The notes below the pieces were generated by a model. The model made no database searches. It saw nothing but the letters and a program-made list of their open reading frames with translations, and was not told where the DNA came from. The translations under genes and the position numbers were made by a program. Shown in pieces: positions 1 to 9,600 of a stretch of DNA of 64,000 nt (position 1 is its first letter; each line of letters starts with the position of its first letter). This DNA comes from Paraburkholderia acidipaludis NBRC 101816 (lineage in GTDB: Bacteria; Pseudomonadota; Gammaproteobacteria; Burkholderiales; Burkholderiaceae): assembly GCF_000684975.1 (NCBI RefSeq), contig NZ_BAXZ01000030.1:25747-89746 (forward strand), given 5' to 3'.

Positions 1-1
1 A

Positions 2-205
2 ATGAGCCTCATCGAATATCTGATGCGCCACCCGCGCATGGTGCTGACACGCACGATGATCTACGAGTCGGTCTGGGGCGGCCGCTACGACCCGACGAGC
101 AACGTCGTGGACGTGCACATCGGCCGCCTGCGCAGCCGCATCGACGTACCGGGCACGCCCTCGCTGATCCGCACGGTGCGCGGCACGGGCTATCTGCTCG
201 GCTGA
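2..205 (+). CDS. OmpR/PhoB-family response regulator, C-terminal fragment
   Basis: This is the carboxyl end of a winged-helix DNA-binding domain; the receiver domain lies before base 1, so the ATG at 2 is almost certainly internal. About 67 residues are visible. They include the recognition helix and wing pattern of the family (VLTRTMIYESVWG, DVHIGRLRSRID, IRTVRGTGYLLG). It closely resembles the C-terminus of the regulator at 9893-10570 (VLTRTMIFEEVWG, DVHVSRLR, KTVRGSGYML), so the two are subfamily relatives. No kinase gene follows it; the next gene is a small lipoprotein on the same strand, so any partner kinase must lie outside the window. Confidence 0.9.
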   Translation: MSLIEYLMRHPRMVLTRTMIYESVWGGRYDPTSNVVDVHIGRLRSRIDVPGTPSLIRTVRGTGYLLG

Positions 206-353
206 AGACGGCGAGGAACAGCCCGCATTGCGTCACCTAACCATCTCTTCATCTTCACGCGATCGTTTTGGCAGGCAGGCCTGACTATGCTGACTCTCAT
301 GTGCCCGAGGGGTACATCTGAAGTATCCAGGCACACGCGGGAGGGTATTCAGC

Positions 354-512
354 ATGACAAGACATCGCACTGGCGTTCTGGCGCGCCGCCTCGCCGTCGC
401 GGCGATCGGCATCTTCGCGCTCGCGGGCTGCTCGTCGCTGCAAGGCACGGCTAACGGGCCCAACGGCTGTGTCGGCCCGCCCGACTTCTGCACGCCCTAT
501 TTCGGCTCCTGA
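354..512 (+). CDS. Small lipoprotein, 52 aa
   Basis: A short open frame starts at ATG 354, about ten bases after a purine-rich GGGAGGG site. It encodes MTRHRTGVLARRLAV, a hydrophobic stretch, and the lipobox LAGC with Cys at residue 26. The predicted mature peptide is only about 27 residues (CSSLQGTANGPNGCVGPP then DFCTPYFGS), with two further cysteines that could form a disulfide. The n-region RRLA, hydrophobic core and lipobox are all in order, which supports expression and outer- or inner-membrane anchoring. I do not recognise the family. It is convergent with the regulator at 550-1248, and its function is unknown. Confidence 0.6.
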   Translation: MTRHRTGVLARRLAVAAIGIFALAGCSSLQGTANGPNGCVGPPDFCTPYFGS

Positions 513-530
513 GCAGGACGAGCCTGCTTA
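510..530. terminator. Short hairpin between convergent genes
   Basis: AGCAGG (512-517) pairs with CCTGCT (523-528) around a 5-base loop, and the stem can extend by G-U and U-A pairs. It sits between the lipoprotein stop at 512 and the end of the leftward regulator at 550. There is no long T-run, so termination is only plausible. Confidence 0.35.
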
Positions 531-549
531 GGCCCGCTGACGTCGAACG

Positions 550-1248
550 TCAAGCCGACGACAAATCCGGCACCGTAGTCAGCTGATAACCGTAGCGGTT
601 CACGGTGTCGAGCCGGAAGTGCGCGCCGGAGGCCTTCAGCTTGCGCCGCAGCCTCGACACGACGAGATTGACGCTCGACGGCTCGACATCCTCGCGCTCG
701 GGCCACGCGTAACGCGTGAGCTGCTCGCGCGCGACGGGCGCATTCGGCCGCCGCAGCAGACATTCGATCAGGAGAAATTCGCGCGTGGTGAGCGGAATGC
801 GCAACTCGCCGTCCACCGCCTCGCGCGTCATCGGATCGAGCCGCAGCGTGGGCATATCGGTCTGGGTCTGCGCCGCCGCGTAGGCCGCGTTGCGGCGCAG
901 CGCATGAATGCGCTCGTGGATTTCCAGCACCGAATAGGGCTGCACGTAACAGGCATCGGCGCCCGCTCTCAGAAGCCGCGCGCATTCGGCCGGCGTCGCC
1001 CGGCCCAGCGCCATCACGATGGCAGGCGCATTGTCGATGTGGCGCAGATCGGCAAGCACCTCGAACAGCGTGTCGAGATCCTCCTCGCTCTGCCGGCAGA
1101 CGACGATCGCATCGAATTCCTCGATTCGCGCGAGATGCGAGGCATAAAAAAGATCGTCGGTCGCTTCGACACTATTGAGACTCTCGGTCAACGCCTTTTG
1201 CATGTAGTGGCGGGTCGTGTCGGCGGTCGCGGTAAGCAACACTCTCAT
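550..1248 (-). CDS. Atypical OmpR-family response regulator without phosphorylation site
   Basis: A 232-residue two-domain protein. Residues 1-115 have the length and helical pattern of a receiver domain and about 130-228 form an OmpR-type winged helix (LTTREFLLIECLLRRP, VNLVVSRLRRKL, VNRYGYQL). The receiver has lost all key residues. The acidic pair after the first strand reads TATAD instead of VEDE. The phospho-acceptor Asp position is Cys51 (AIVVCRQ). The conserved Thr/Ser is gone (VMALGRA). The conserved Lys is Gln103 (YVQPYS). It therefore cannot be phosphorylated in the normal way. It lies 14 bases downstream of a complete histidine kinase on the same strand, so the pair is probably co-transcribed. 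Alternative control could be dimerisation, ligand binding or constitutive DNA binding. Confidence 0.85.
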   Translation of the reverse strand: MRVLLTATADTTRHYMQKALTESLNSVEATDDLFYASHLARIEEFDAIVVCRQSEEDLDTLFEVLADLRHIDNAPAIVMALGRATPAECARLLRAGADACYVQPYSVLEIHERIHALRRNAAYAAAQTQTDMPTLRLDPMTREAVDGELRIPLTTREFLLIECLLRRPNAPVAREQLTRYAWPEREDVEPSSVNLVVSRLRRKLKASGAHFRLDTVNRYGYQLTTVPDLSSA

Positions 1249-1262
1249 TCGGTCGAGGTCCG

Positions 1263-2726
1263 TTACAGGTTATGCGGCCAGCAGTCGACGCGCACGACCG
1301 TCCCGTGGCTCGATCCGCTGATGTCCAGCGCGAAATCGTGCAGGCCGACGATGGCCGAAACGATTCCGAGCCCGAGGCCGCTGCCCGGCAGGTGCCGCGT
1401 CTGTCTGCCGCGATAGAGCTGGTCGAGCACGAGCGTGCGCTCGTCTTCGGGGATGCCGGGCCCGCTGTCCGCGATGCTGACGCTGGCGCCCGCCGCGACC
1501 GTTTCGAGGCGCACGCGCACGGTCCCGCCTTCGGGCGTGAATTTCACGGCGTTGTCGAGCAGATTGCTGAAAGCCTCGAACAGCAGCGCGCGGTCGCCCG
1601 AGACCGGCGCAACGCGTGTGAGATGCCGCTCCAGCACCACCTGCTTCTCTTCGGCGAGCGGCTCGTAGAGGTCGCACAGATCGGCGACGAGCGGCTCGAG
1701 ATCGACTTCGGAAAACGCCGCGCGCCGCTGGCGCGAGCCGAGCTCCGCAATGCGCAGCATCGCGGTGAAGCGGTCGAGCAGTCCGTCGACTTCCTCGCGG
1801 GCCGCGGCGACCACCGCCGCGAGATCCTCGGCGTTGCGCCCCGTGGCTTCGCTGCTGGCGTTCGAGAGGCGCGCGCGCAGGCGCACGAGCGGCGTGCGCA
1901 GGTCGTGCGCGATGCCATCCGTGGCGAGCTTCACTTCGGCCATGAGACGCTCGACCTCGTCCAGCATGCGGTTGACGAGCTGCGCCAGCATGGCGAGCTC
2001 GTCGCGGCCGCTATTGGGCAGGCGCGCCGAGAGATGGCCCGACGCGATGGAGGCCGTGGCCTTGCGGATGGCCGACACGCGGCGCATCTGGTGCACGCTG
2101 ATGAGCAGGCCGCCCAGCACGCTGGCGCCAAGGCACAGGATGCCGCCGAACACCAGCGCATGAATGAGGTCGCCGCGCACGCGCCGCACGTCCTCGAGCG
2201 TGCGGGCGACGACAAGGCGTTGACCGTTCTGCCTCACCTCGCCCATCACACGCAGCTCGCGCGGCGCGCCGTCCACGCGCAGCCCGACATTTCGCCCGGC
2301 CGTGCGCTCGTGCGCCTGCCCGACGGGATCGAGCCACAGCGCGGGCGGCAGAACGTCGAGATCGCCGGCCACGTAGCGGCCGTCCGGGGTGAAGAGTCCG
2401 TAGTGGTTCTGGTGCGGGCTTTCGCGCGCGAGCCGCGCCGCGATTGCGCCGGGCAGTTCGGCGTCGCCGCGCGCATCGAAATAGCGCAGCTGCCAGCGCA
2501 GGCCGCTGTCGGTCTCGCGCTCCATGGCGCGCGTGACCGAATACTCGATCAGACCGATCAGCGCCATGAAGGCGAGCGAAAAGATCGCTGCGTAGGCGGT
2601 CAGCCAGCGAAACGTCGTGGTGCGCCAGTGCTGGCCCGGCGCCTGCAACGCACGCGCATGCGCCGGCGACGCGGCCGCCTCGCGCTGCGGCCTCGGTTTG
2701 CGGACCGTCCAGCCCATGCTCACCAT
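1263..2726 (-). CDS. Membrane sensor histidine kinase (HAMP, HisKA, HATPase)
   Basis: A 487-residue inner-membrane sensor kinase. Transmembrane segments lie near 41-63 and 189-211, flanking a periplasmic sensor region of about 125 residues, followed by a HAMP linker (about 212-265). The H-box is HDLRTPL with His274. The N-box (NLLDNAVKFTPEGG), the G1 box (DSGPGIPEDE) and the G2 box (GSGLGLGIV) are intact, so it should autophosphorylate. The start used gives MVSMGW; the internal ATG three codons later (2717) is an alternative. It is the first gene of a two-gene operon with the regulator at 550-1248, whose receiver lacks the Asp that would accept this kinase's phosphate. It may act on another regulator or through a non-canonical interaction. 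The stimulus is unknown. Confidence 0.92.
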   Translation of the reverse strand: MVSMGWTVRKPRPQREAAASPAHARALQAPGQHWRTTTFRWLTAYAAIFSLAFMALIGLIEYSVTRAMERETDSGLRWQLRYFDARGDAELPGAIAARLARESPHQNHYGLFTPDGRYVAGDLDVLPPALWLDPVGQAHERTAGRNVGLRVDGAPRELRVMGEVRQNGQRLVVARTLEDVRRVRGDLIHALVFGGILCLGASVLGGLLISVHQMRRVSAIRKATASIASGHLSARLPNSGRDELAMLAQLVNRMLDEVERLMAEVKLATDGIAHDLRTPLVRLRARLSNASSEATGRNAEDLAAVVAAAREEVDGLLDRFTAMLRIAELGSRQRRAAFSEVDLEPLVADLCDLYEPLAEEKQVVLERHLTRVAPVSGDRALLFEAFSNLLDNAVKFTPEGGTVRVRLETVAAGASVSIADSGPGIPEDERTLVLDQLYRGRQTRHLPGSGLGLGIVSAIVGLHDFALDISGSSHGTVVRVDCWPHNL

Positions 2727-2842
2727 GGCCCGATCACTGCTTCGTCATTGCAAGCTGGCATTTCGTCTCCGTCGATCGCGCGAGCTACCTCTGTTGTGTC
2801 ATGAAATTTCGTTCAGGATACGCATCGCCAGGCCTTGCCGCA

Positions 2843-2876
2843 TTAACCCGTTTAACCCGTTTAACCCGCTTAACCG
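2843..2876. repeat. Four 9-bp direct repeats (TTAACCCGT)
   Basis: TTAACCCG occurs at 2843, 2852 and 2861, with a shortened TTAACCG at 2870, giving a strict 9-base period. The array is about 115 bases upstream of the histidine-kinase start codon, where direct-repeat sites for an OmpR-type regulator would be expected. The 34 bases are AT-rich relative to the surroundings. A GATCCGGATC palindrome (2876-2885) abuts the array. Confidence 0.7.
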
Positions 2877-2902
2877 ATCCGGATCATCCGCATGAACCTT
2901 CA

Positions 2903-2925
2903 TCCGGCGCGAAGCCGGCGCCGGA
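2903..2925. terminator. GC-rich hairpin after the efflux/stress-protein operon
   Basis: TCCGGCGC (2903-2910) pairs with GCGCCGGA (2918-2925) over a 7-base loop, just beyond the leftward stop at 2956. No T-run follows, so the terminator role is inferred from position. Confidence 0.4.
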
Positions 2926-2955
2926 ATGCGTTGTGCAGCAAAATGCACGCCCGCC

Positions 2956-3840
2956 CTAGCTGCACATCACGAGCGGCAGCTTCATTTCGGCAAGCAGGGT
3001 GCGCGTGACGCCGCCCAGCAGCTTTTCCCAAAGCATGGCGCGGCCGTGCGCGCCGGCAATCAGTATGTCTGCGCCTTCTTCCAGCGCCACGCCTTGCAGT
3101 TCGTTGCCCGCAGGCACGCCGCGACGGGCGAGCGTGCGCATTTCCACGTTGACCGCATGGCGCCGCAGATGGTCCAGCACGACCGTAGGCGCAAGCTGTT
3201 CGGGGTGGTCCGGTTCATCGCTGTCCATGACGAGCACGACGGTGGACTGCGCGCACTCGATCAACGGCAGCGCGGCCGAGAGCGTGCGCGCGCATGCCGG
3301 GCTACCGTTCCAGGCAAGCGCCACCCGGCGGCCGAGCGGGCACTCGCCGGGCAGGCTGTCCACATCGGAACCGCCGCCCGGCGGCATGATCAGCACCGGG
3401 CGGCCCGTCGTGAAGAGCACGGTCTCCGCGAACGAATATTCCTCGGGCAAATCGATGTCCTCCAGCGGATCGTGGCCGACGATGCTCAGGTCTGCGTAAC
3501 GTGCGCGCTGCGGAACGATCACGCGCGCACGGCCGTCGGCGCCTTGCCATTCCACCTCGACTCCGCGCTGGCGGCCGAGATCGGCGAGCATGGCGTGCAG
3601 CATGTCGGCCTGCTCGTCGAGCTCGCTTTCGATCGTGGCGCGCAGCGATCCTGCCTGGCCGCCCGGCATGAGCCCGAGCTCGGAGGCCTTGAGCCGCCGC
3701 TGCTGCGCAATGCTGCGCTCGCGCACATGCAGCGCGCTCAATCTGGCGCCGTGCCGGGCCGCCAGATCGGCGCCGCGCAGCAGACGCACCTGACCGGCCT
3801 CGCTGGCGTCGACATGCACCAGGATGTCCTTGAAACCCAT
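2956..3840 (-). CDS. Tandem universal stress protein (two UspA domains)
   Basis: A 294-residue cytoplasmic protein made of two UspA-type alpha/beta domains (about 1-150 and 155-294). The first begins MGFKDILVHVDAS, the usual strand of the family. The second carries an ATP-binding loop of the G-2x-G-9x-G type (GAHGRAMLWEKLLGGVT), while the corresponding loop in the first domain is degenerate. This suggests one functional nucleotide site per chain. The gene is last in the leftward efflux cluster, 32 bases after the outer-membrane factor, so it is probably co-transcribed and induced with the pump. Proteins of this type are linked to survival under membrane or respiratory stress; a direct role in efflux is not implied. 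Confidence 0.9.
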   Translation of the reverse strand: MGFKDILVHVDASEAGQVRLLRGADLAARHGARLSALHVRERSIAQQRRLKASELGLMPGGQAGSLRATIESELDEQADMLHAMLADLGRQRGVEVEWQGADGRARVIVPQRARYADLSIVGHDPLEDIDLPEEYSFAETVLFTTGRPVLIMPPGGGSDVDSLPGECPLGRRVALAWNGSPACARTLSAALPLIECAQSTVVLVMDSDEPDHPEQLAPTVVLDHLRRHAVNVEMRTLARRGVPAGNELQGVALEEGADILIAGAHGRAMLWEKLLGGVTRTLLAEMKLPLVMCS

Positions 3841-3872
3841 CGTCCTGCCTCCCCCTTACAACTGACCACTCA

Positions 3873-5369
3873 TTATCGCGCCTCGGCGGCCGCGTCGCTT
3901 GCAGAATGTGAGCCATACGCAAGCGGCCCGAAAGGGATCGTCTGCTTCGGCGTGGGCAGGTCGGCCGTGCTCCAGCCGCCGCCCAGCGCGCCGATCAGCG
4001 CAACCGACGTCTGCAGGCGCCGCGTCTGCACCTGTGCTTCGGCAATCTGCGCATCGAGCGCCGCGATCTGCGCGACCGTCACGTTCAGGTAGTTGTCGAG
4101 TCCTTCGGTGTACAGACTGAGCGACATGTTCTGCACCCGCACCGCCGCATCCACCGCCGCCTGCTGCTGTTGCGCCTCGGTGGCGAGGCGGTCGGTCAGC
4201 GCGAGGTTGTCCTCCACTTCGCGGAAGGCCTGCAGCACGGTCGAGCGGTAGTCGTCGCTGGCTTCGTTGAACACCGACCAGCTTGCCTGCAGCTCGGCGC
4301 GCCGCAGTCCGCCTTCGAAGAGCGGCAGCACCGCCGACGCCCCAAAGGCCCACAGGCTGTTGGAGAGCGTCGTCAGCCCCCAGCCCGAGTCCTCGAAGCC
4401 GCCCATGGCGGAAAGCCGGACGTTCGGGTAGAACGCGGCGCGCGAGACGCCGATCGCCCGGTTGGCGGCCGCCATGTTGCGCTCGGCCTGTGCGATGTCC
4501 GGGCGCCGCTGCAGGAGCAGCGACGGCATGCTGACCGGCACCGTCGGGATCGCGTAGTCGTGCTCCGGCATCGTGGTCAGACGAAAGTCGACCGGATTGG
4601 CGCCGACCAGAACGGCCACCGCATGCTCCAGAACGGTGCGCTGCGCCAGCACTTCCGTGTCCGCGGCCTGCGCCGAGGCGAGCTGGTTCTCCGCGCGCCC
4701 CACGTCGAGCCCGGACGAGATCTTGCCCGCCAGCCGCATCTGCGTGATGGAGACCGCCGTGCTGTAGGCCTTGATGGCCTGCTTGTAGATCTCGTGCTGC
4801 TTGTCGTAGCCCCAGATCGCCATGTAGTCGGACGCGAGCTCCATTTCGAGCGAAAGCCGCGCGTCGGCTACTGCGGCGGCCACGCCCTGCGCGTTGCTCT
4901 GGGCCTCGCGGGTCAGGTTGCGCGTCTGGTCCCAGAAGTCGGGCCCCCATGACGCTTGCCCGCCCCAGAAGTTCGACGCCTCGTGCATCGTGCCGCTGTT
5001 GTTATGGAACAGCGTGTGCGCCGATTCGCCGTTCTGGCTGGTGTAGGCGTTCAGCCCGATCTGCGGGAACAGGCCCGAGCGCGCTGCGGCCACGACGTCC
5101 TGCGCCTGCGTAAAGGTTTCGCGCGCGGCGGCGAGATCGGGGTTGGCGGCGTCGAGCTGCTCTTCGAGCTGGTCGAGCTGCTTATCGCCGAACATCTGCC
5201 ACCACGGCCCGCGCTGCAACTGGTCCGAGGGATTCGCCGTCACGAACGGACCCGTGCCCGTGTACGAGGCGGGCAGGATCATCTCGGGCGGATGATAGGT
5301 GGGCGCGAGATCGCAGCCGGCGAGCAACGACACCGCCACGAGCGCCGCAATGCGGGTCATGCGTTTCAT
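3873..5369 (-). CDS. RND efflux outer-membrane factor, NodT/OprM type lipoprotein
   Basis: A 498-residue outer-membrane channel. The signal peptide ends in the lipobox LLAGC (Cys19), followed by DLAPTYHPPE, the standard start of this family. Duplicated coiled-coil/beta regions follow, with the hallmark sequence LLQRRPDIAQAERNMAAAN in the middle (family consensus near LLxRRPDIxxAExxLxAAN) and ALYPxxxL-type elements (AAFYPNVRLSAMGG). It forms a trimeric exit duct for the inner-membrane pump encoded upstream. Its ATG shares one base with the adaptor's TGA (TGATG), indicating translational coupling. It is the third cistron of the pump-adaptor-channel set. Confidence 0.95.
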   Translation of the reverse strand: MKRMTRIAALVAVSLLAGCDLAPTYHPPEMILPASYTGTGPFVTANPSDQLQRGPWWQMFGDKQLDQLEEQLDAANPDLAAARETFTQAQDVVAAARSGLFPQIGLNAYTSQNGESAHTLFHNNSGTMHEASNFWGGQASWGPDFWDQTRNLTREAQSNAQGVAAAVADARLSLEMELASDYMAIWGYDKQHEIYKQAIKAYSTAVSITQMRLAGKISSGLDVGRAENQLASAQAADTEVLAQRTVLEHAVAVLVGANPVDFRLTTMPEHDYAIPTVPVSMPSLLLQRRPDIAQAERNMAAANRAIGVSRAAFYPNVRLSAMGGFEDSGWGLTTLSNSLWAFGASAVLPLFEGGLRRAELQASWSVFNEASDDYRSTVLQAFREVEDNLALTDRLATEAQQQQAAVDAAVRVQNMSLSLYTEGLDNYLNVTVAQIAALDAQIAEAQVQTRRLQTSVALIGALGGGWSTADLPTPKQTIPFGPLAYGSHSASDAAAEAR

Positions 5370-6637
5370 CAGGAGCCGTCCTCGTCTTCTGCCGGTGTCA
5401 GCGCCGCAGCCGACGCCGCAGCCGGGGCCGAAGCCGACGTCGTCTCGCCCGGCACCTCGGTGCCCTTCGCGCCCTTCACGATGCGAACCTGCTGGCCTTC
5501 GAGAATGCCCGCGGAAGGATTCAGCACGATCTTGTCGGTGGGCTTCAGGCCCGACACCACCTGCACTGTCTTTCCGAAGTTGGTCCCGAGCTTCACGTCC
5601 TGCAGATGCACGCGATCGTCGGGTCCGACGAGCGCCACCTGCATGCCGTCGGAGCGGAACAGCAGCGCCTGTTCGGGCACGACCGGGATATTGCGGTCGA
5701 GCGGCACCTTGAAATGCACGTTCGCGTAGCCGCCCGGCCAGATCAGGTGATCAGGGTTCGGCACCAGCAGTTCGGTCGTCACGGTGCGCGTCTGCGGGTT
5801 GAACGCGTTGGCGCTCGTGGCGAAGGTCGCGTCGAACACGCGGTCCGGGTACTGCGGCAGCGACAGCGTGGCCGTGAGGCCGGGCTTGAGGATGTTCGCG
5901 TAGTCCTGCGGCACCGAAACGAACACGCGCATCTCGTGAATGTCGGAGACCGTGAAGAGTTCGTCCGCCGCGCCGCGCGAGCTCACGTCGCCGCCCGCCC
6001 CATTCACGTAGTTGCCCACGTCGGTGTTGCGCGCCGTCACCACGCCGTCGAAGGGCGCCACGATGCGCTTGAAGCCTTCGAGCACCCGGAAACGGGCCAC
6101 TTCGTGCTGGGCCGCGCGCACCTTGGCTGCCTGCGCGGCGGCGTCGGCCACCTGCACGTCCACTTCCTGCTGCGACACGGCCTGCGTGCCCGCCAGCGCC
6201 TGATAGCGCTTCGCGGTGAGCGCCGCCAGGTTGTAGTTGGTCTGCGCGACGTCGAGGTCGGCGATCGCGCGCTGATACTGCTCGTCCACGGCCGGGGCGT
6301 CGATCGTGGCAAGCGTCTCGCCCGACTTGACGAGCCCGCCGTAGTCCTTGTTCCACTTCAGCACGTAGCCCGAGACCTGGGCATAGATCGGCGCCGTATA
6401 CCACGCGCGGATCGTGCCCGGCAGCGTGAGCATGTTCTGGGCCGGCCCATTCTGCGGCGAGATGACCTGCACGGACGGAACCGAATCTTCGTCGGCGACG
6501 GCGCGCAGGTCCGCCATGTTGTTGTGCCGCTGGATCACGCCGATGGCGACGACGACGGCAGCAATCACGCCCGCGCCGATAAGCCAGGTCCGCGGCCCGA
6601 ATCGCCGGGGAACCGGTGCTTCCCTGTTTGCGCTCAT
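5369..6637 (-). CDS. RND efflux periplasmic adaptor (membrane fusion protein)
   Basis: A 422-residue adaptor. The start chosen at 6637 (MSANREAP) overlaps the pump stop codon by four bases (ATGA); the reading frame stays open upstream but that part is inside the pump gene. A single membrane anchor lies at about 18-38, followed by the lipoyl/barrel-sandwich domain (AQVSGYVLKWNKDYGGLVKSGETLATIDAP), an alpha-helical hairpin (about 115-180), the second lipoyl half (APFDGVVTARNTDVGNYV) and beta-barrel and membrane-proximal domains (GGYANVHFKVP, ILEGQQVRIVKG). It bridges the inner-membrane pump and the outer-membrane channel. An acidic, alanine-rich tail closes the protein. The substrate cannot be deduced. 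Confidence 0.94.
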   Translation of the reverse strand: MSANREAPVPRRFGPRTWLIGAGVIAAVVVAIGVIQRHNNMADLRAVADEDSVPSVQVISPQNGPAQNMLTLPGTIRAWYTAPIYAQVSGYVLKWNKDYGGLVKSGETLATIDAPAVDEQYQRAIADLDVAQTNYNLAALTAKRYQALAGTQAVSQQEVDVQVADAAAQAAKVRAAQHEVARFRVLEGFKRIVAPFDGVVTARNTDVGNYVNGAGGDVSSRGAADELFTVSDIHEMRVFVSVPQDYANILKPGLTATLSLPQYPDRVFDATFATSANAFNPQTRTVTTELLVPNPDHLIWPGGYANVHFKVPLDRNIPVVPEQALLFRSDGMQVALVGPDDRVHLQDVKLGTNFGKTVQVVSGLKPTDKIVLNPSAGILEGQQVRIVKGAKGTEVPGETTSASAPAAASAAALTPAEDEDGS

Positions 6638-9600
6638 GACTGTGCCTCCTTGGAAGGTTGATGATCCCGGTGCAGCAGCGCGAACACACAAGGGACGAAA
6701 AGCAGCGTAGCAAACGTGGCGAACATCAGACCGCCGATCACGGCGCGTCCGAGTGGCGCATTCTGGGTATTGCTGAAAGACATGGGCAGCATGCCGATCA
6801 TCATGGCGAGCGCCGTCATCAGCACCGGACGGATCCGGCTGAAACCGGCCTCGATCGCGGCCTCGACGGCGTTGCCGTATTGCGCGAGGTGCTCGCGGGC
6901 AAACGAAACGACCAGAATCGAGTTCGCGGTCGCCGTGCCCATGCACATGATGGCGCCCGTGAGCGCGGGGACCGAAAGCGTGGTGTGCGTCACGAAAAGA
7001 CTCCACACGATGCCGGCAAGGGCCGCCGGCAGCGCGGTGATGATGATGAATGGATCGAGCCAGGACTGGAAGTTGACCACGATGACGAGATACACGAGCA
7101 GGATCGACAGCGCGAGACCGCCCAGCAGCTGCGCGTAGGCGCTGCTCATGGTCTGCGCCTGGCCGCGCAGGTGCACGCTGGCGCCGTGCGGCAGCTCGCC
7201 CTGCATGTCGTTCACGATCTTCTGCACGTCGTCGTACACGCCGCCGAGATCGCGCCGCTGGTTGCTCACGAAGATGTCGATGGCCGGCAGGATGCTGTAG
7301 TGCGTGGCCAGCAAGGGCGTGCCCATCTGCGTGATGCGGCTCAGCGCGCCCAGCAGCTGCGCATGCTGCGCGTCCGGCGTGCCGGTGCCCGTGTCGATCG
7401 GAATCGTCTCCAGGTCGTTCATGGACTCCAGTTCGTTCTGCGGCGTCTGCATGTTCACGAGGTGCGACACGCCGTTCGAAGTGTCGAGCCAGTAGGTCGG
7501 CGCCGTCTGGCCGCTGCCCGAGAGCGTGGCGAGCGCGTTGTTGGCGATGTCCGCTTCCGTGAGGTTCAGGCCCGAGGCGAACGAGCGCGAAGCCGTGATC
7601 TTCAGTGTAGGCTCATTGAAAGCCTGCTGGATGTTGACGTCGGTGGCGCCCGGAATCTTGCGCAGGCGCGCGGCGATCTTCTGCGCGTAGGCGAAGTTCG
7701 CCTCCTGGCCGCGGCCGGCGATCTGCACGTCGATCGGCGCGGGCAGACCGAAGTTCAGGATCTTCGCCGTGATGTCGCCAGGCAGGAACGTGAACTGGGT
7801 GCCCGGATACAGCTTGGGCAGCTCGCGCCGCAGCGTGTAGCGGTAGTCGTCCACGGGCGAGCGCTCGCTCGCGAGACTGATCGTGATGTCGCAATCCTGC
7901 GGGCCGATCGTGCCGGTCGAGTTATACGCCTCGTTGATACCGCTCGCCGGCAGGCCGCAGTTGTCGAGCACGTTGGTCACCTTGCCCGGCAGCAACTGGC
8001 GGATCGAGCCGTTGACGAGCACCGCCAGCTTCGACGCCTCTTCAAGACGCGTGCCGATCGGCGCGCGCATGTGCATGTCGATTTCGCCGGACTTGATGCC
8101 CGGGAAGAAGTCGCGCCCGAGGAACATAATCAGCACGAGCGAGCCGAACGCGCACAGCGCGAAGATCGGCACGAAGCGACGGCGGTTCCCGACCACGCTG
8201 GTCAGCACTTCGCGATAGCGATCCCGGAAGTTCGAGAACGCATGCTCGAAGCCGCGCTGGAAACGTCCGAACATGCCGGGCGGCGCACTGTGGCCGCCGC
8301 CGTGCGCATGCTCCGCCACCTGGCCGCGCAGCAGCCATGCCGCCATGGTCGGCACGAGCGTGCGCGAGAGGATGAACGACGCGATCATCGCGAAGACGAT
8401 GGCCTCGGCCATCGGCAGGAACAGGTAGCCGGCCACGCCGCTCAGCTGGAACAGCGGCAGCCAGACGATACAGATACACAGCGTGGCGACGAAGGTCGGC
8501 ACGACGATCTGGTTCGCCGCCGCGATGATGCCGGGCTCGAGCTCCGCGCCGGCTTCGAGGTGGGTGTCGATGTTCTCGATCATCACCGTCGCGTCGTCCA
8601 CCAGAATCCCGACCGCGAGCGCGAGCCCCCCCAGCGTCATCACGTTGATGGTCTGGCCGAGCCACGAGAGCGTCAGCACCGAGCAGAGAATGGCGAGCGG
8701 AATGGAGGTCGCGACGATCAGCGTGGAGCGCCAGCTGCCGAGGAACAGCAGCACGGTCAGGCCCGTGAGGATCGCCGCCGTGATCATTTCCTGCACCACC
8801 TCGCGCACGGAATCCTTCACGAAGCCCGAGGCGTCGTTGAGGGGCTTGATCTCCACGCCGGGCGGCAGCGTGCGCAGAATGCCGGGCAGCGCCTTCTTGA
8901 TGCCGTCGACGACCGAGAGCGTCGATGCGTCGCCGCTCTTCAGGATCTGGATCAGCACGGCCTGCTTGCCTTTCACGAGCACTGCGTTGATCTGCGGCGG
9001 CGAGCCGCGGTGCACGTAGGCAACGTCGCGCAGGAAGACCGTGGCACCGTTCACGGTCTTGATCGGCATGTTGTTGAAGGTGTCCACCTGGATCGGCGTC
9101 GCATTGGTCTGCACCATATAGTCGAGCGCGCCGATCTTCTGGTCGCCGGCCGGCAGCACCACGTTCTGCGCCGCGAGCGCCTTGCCGACGTCCGTGGCCG
9201 AAAGGCCGTGTGCGAGCAGCTTGGTCTGGTCGAGGTCGATTTCGACGTTCAGCTGCGCGCCGCCATACGGTGTCGGAATGGCGGCGCCCGGGACCGCCAC
9301 GAGCTGCGGACGGATCAGGTTCGACGCCATGTCGTAGACCTGGGCTGCCGTCATGCCGGGGGCCGAAACCTGCAGGTCCAGCACCGGAACGGAGGAGGCG
9401 TTGTACGAGAGCACCTGCGGCGGCGTGATGCCCGCGGGCATCTGTTTGAGCACCGTCTGCGAGATCGAGGTGATCTGGGCCTGCGCAGCGGCGATGTCCG
9501 TGCCCGGCTGGAAAAAGATCTTGACGATGCCGCGCCCGTAGAGCGACTGGCTCTCGATATGCTCGATGTTCTCGACCGTGGTCGTCAGCGAGCGCTCGTA

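Noticed and set aside
6638..7006. Extended N-terminus of the periplasmic adaptor
   Set aside because: The frame is open upstream but overlaps the pump gene. The proper adaptor start is at 6637 with an ATGA overlap and a membrane anchor directly after.
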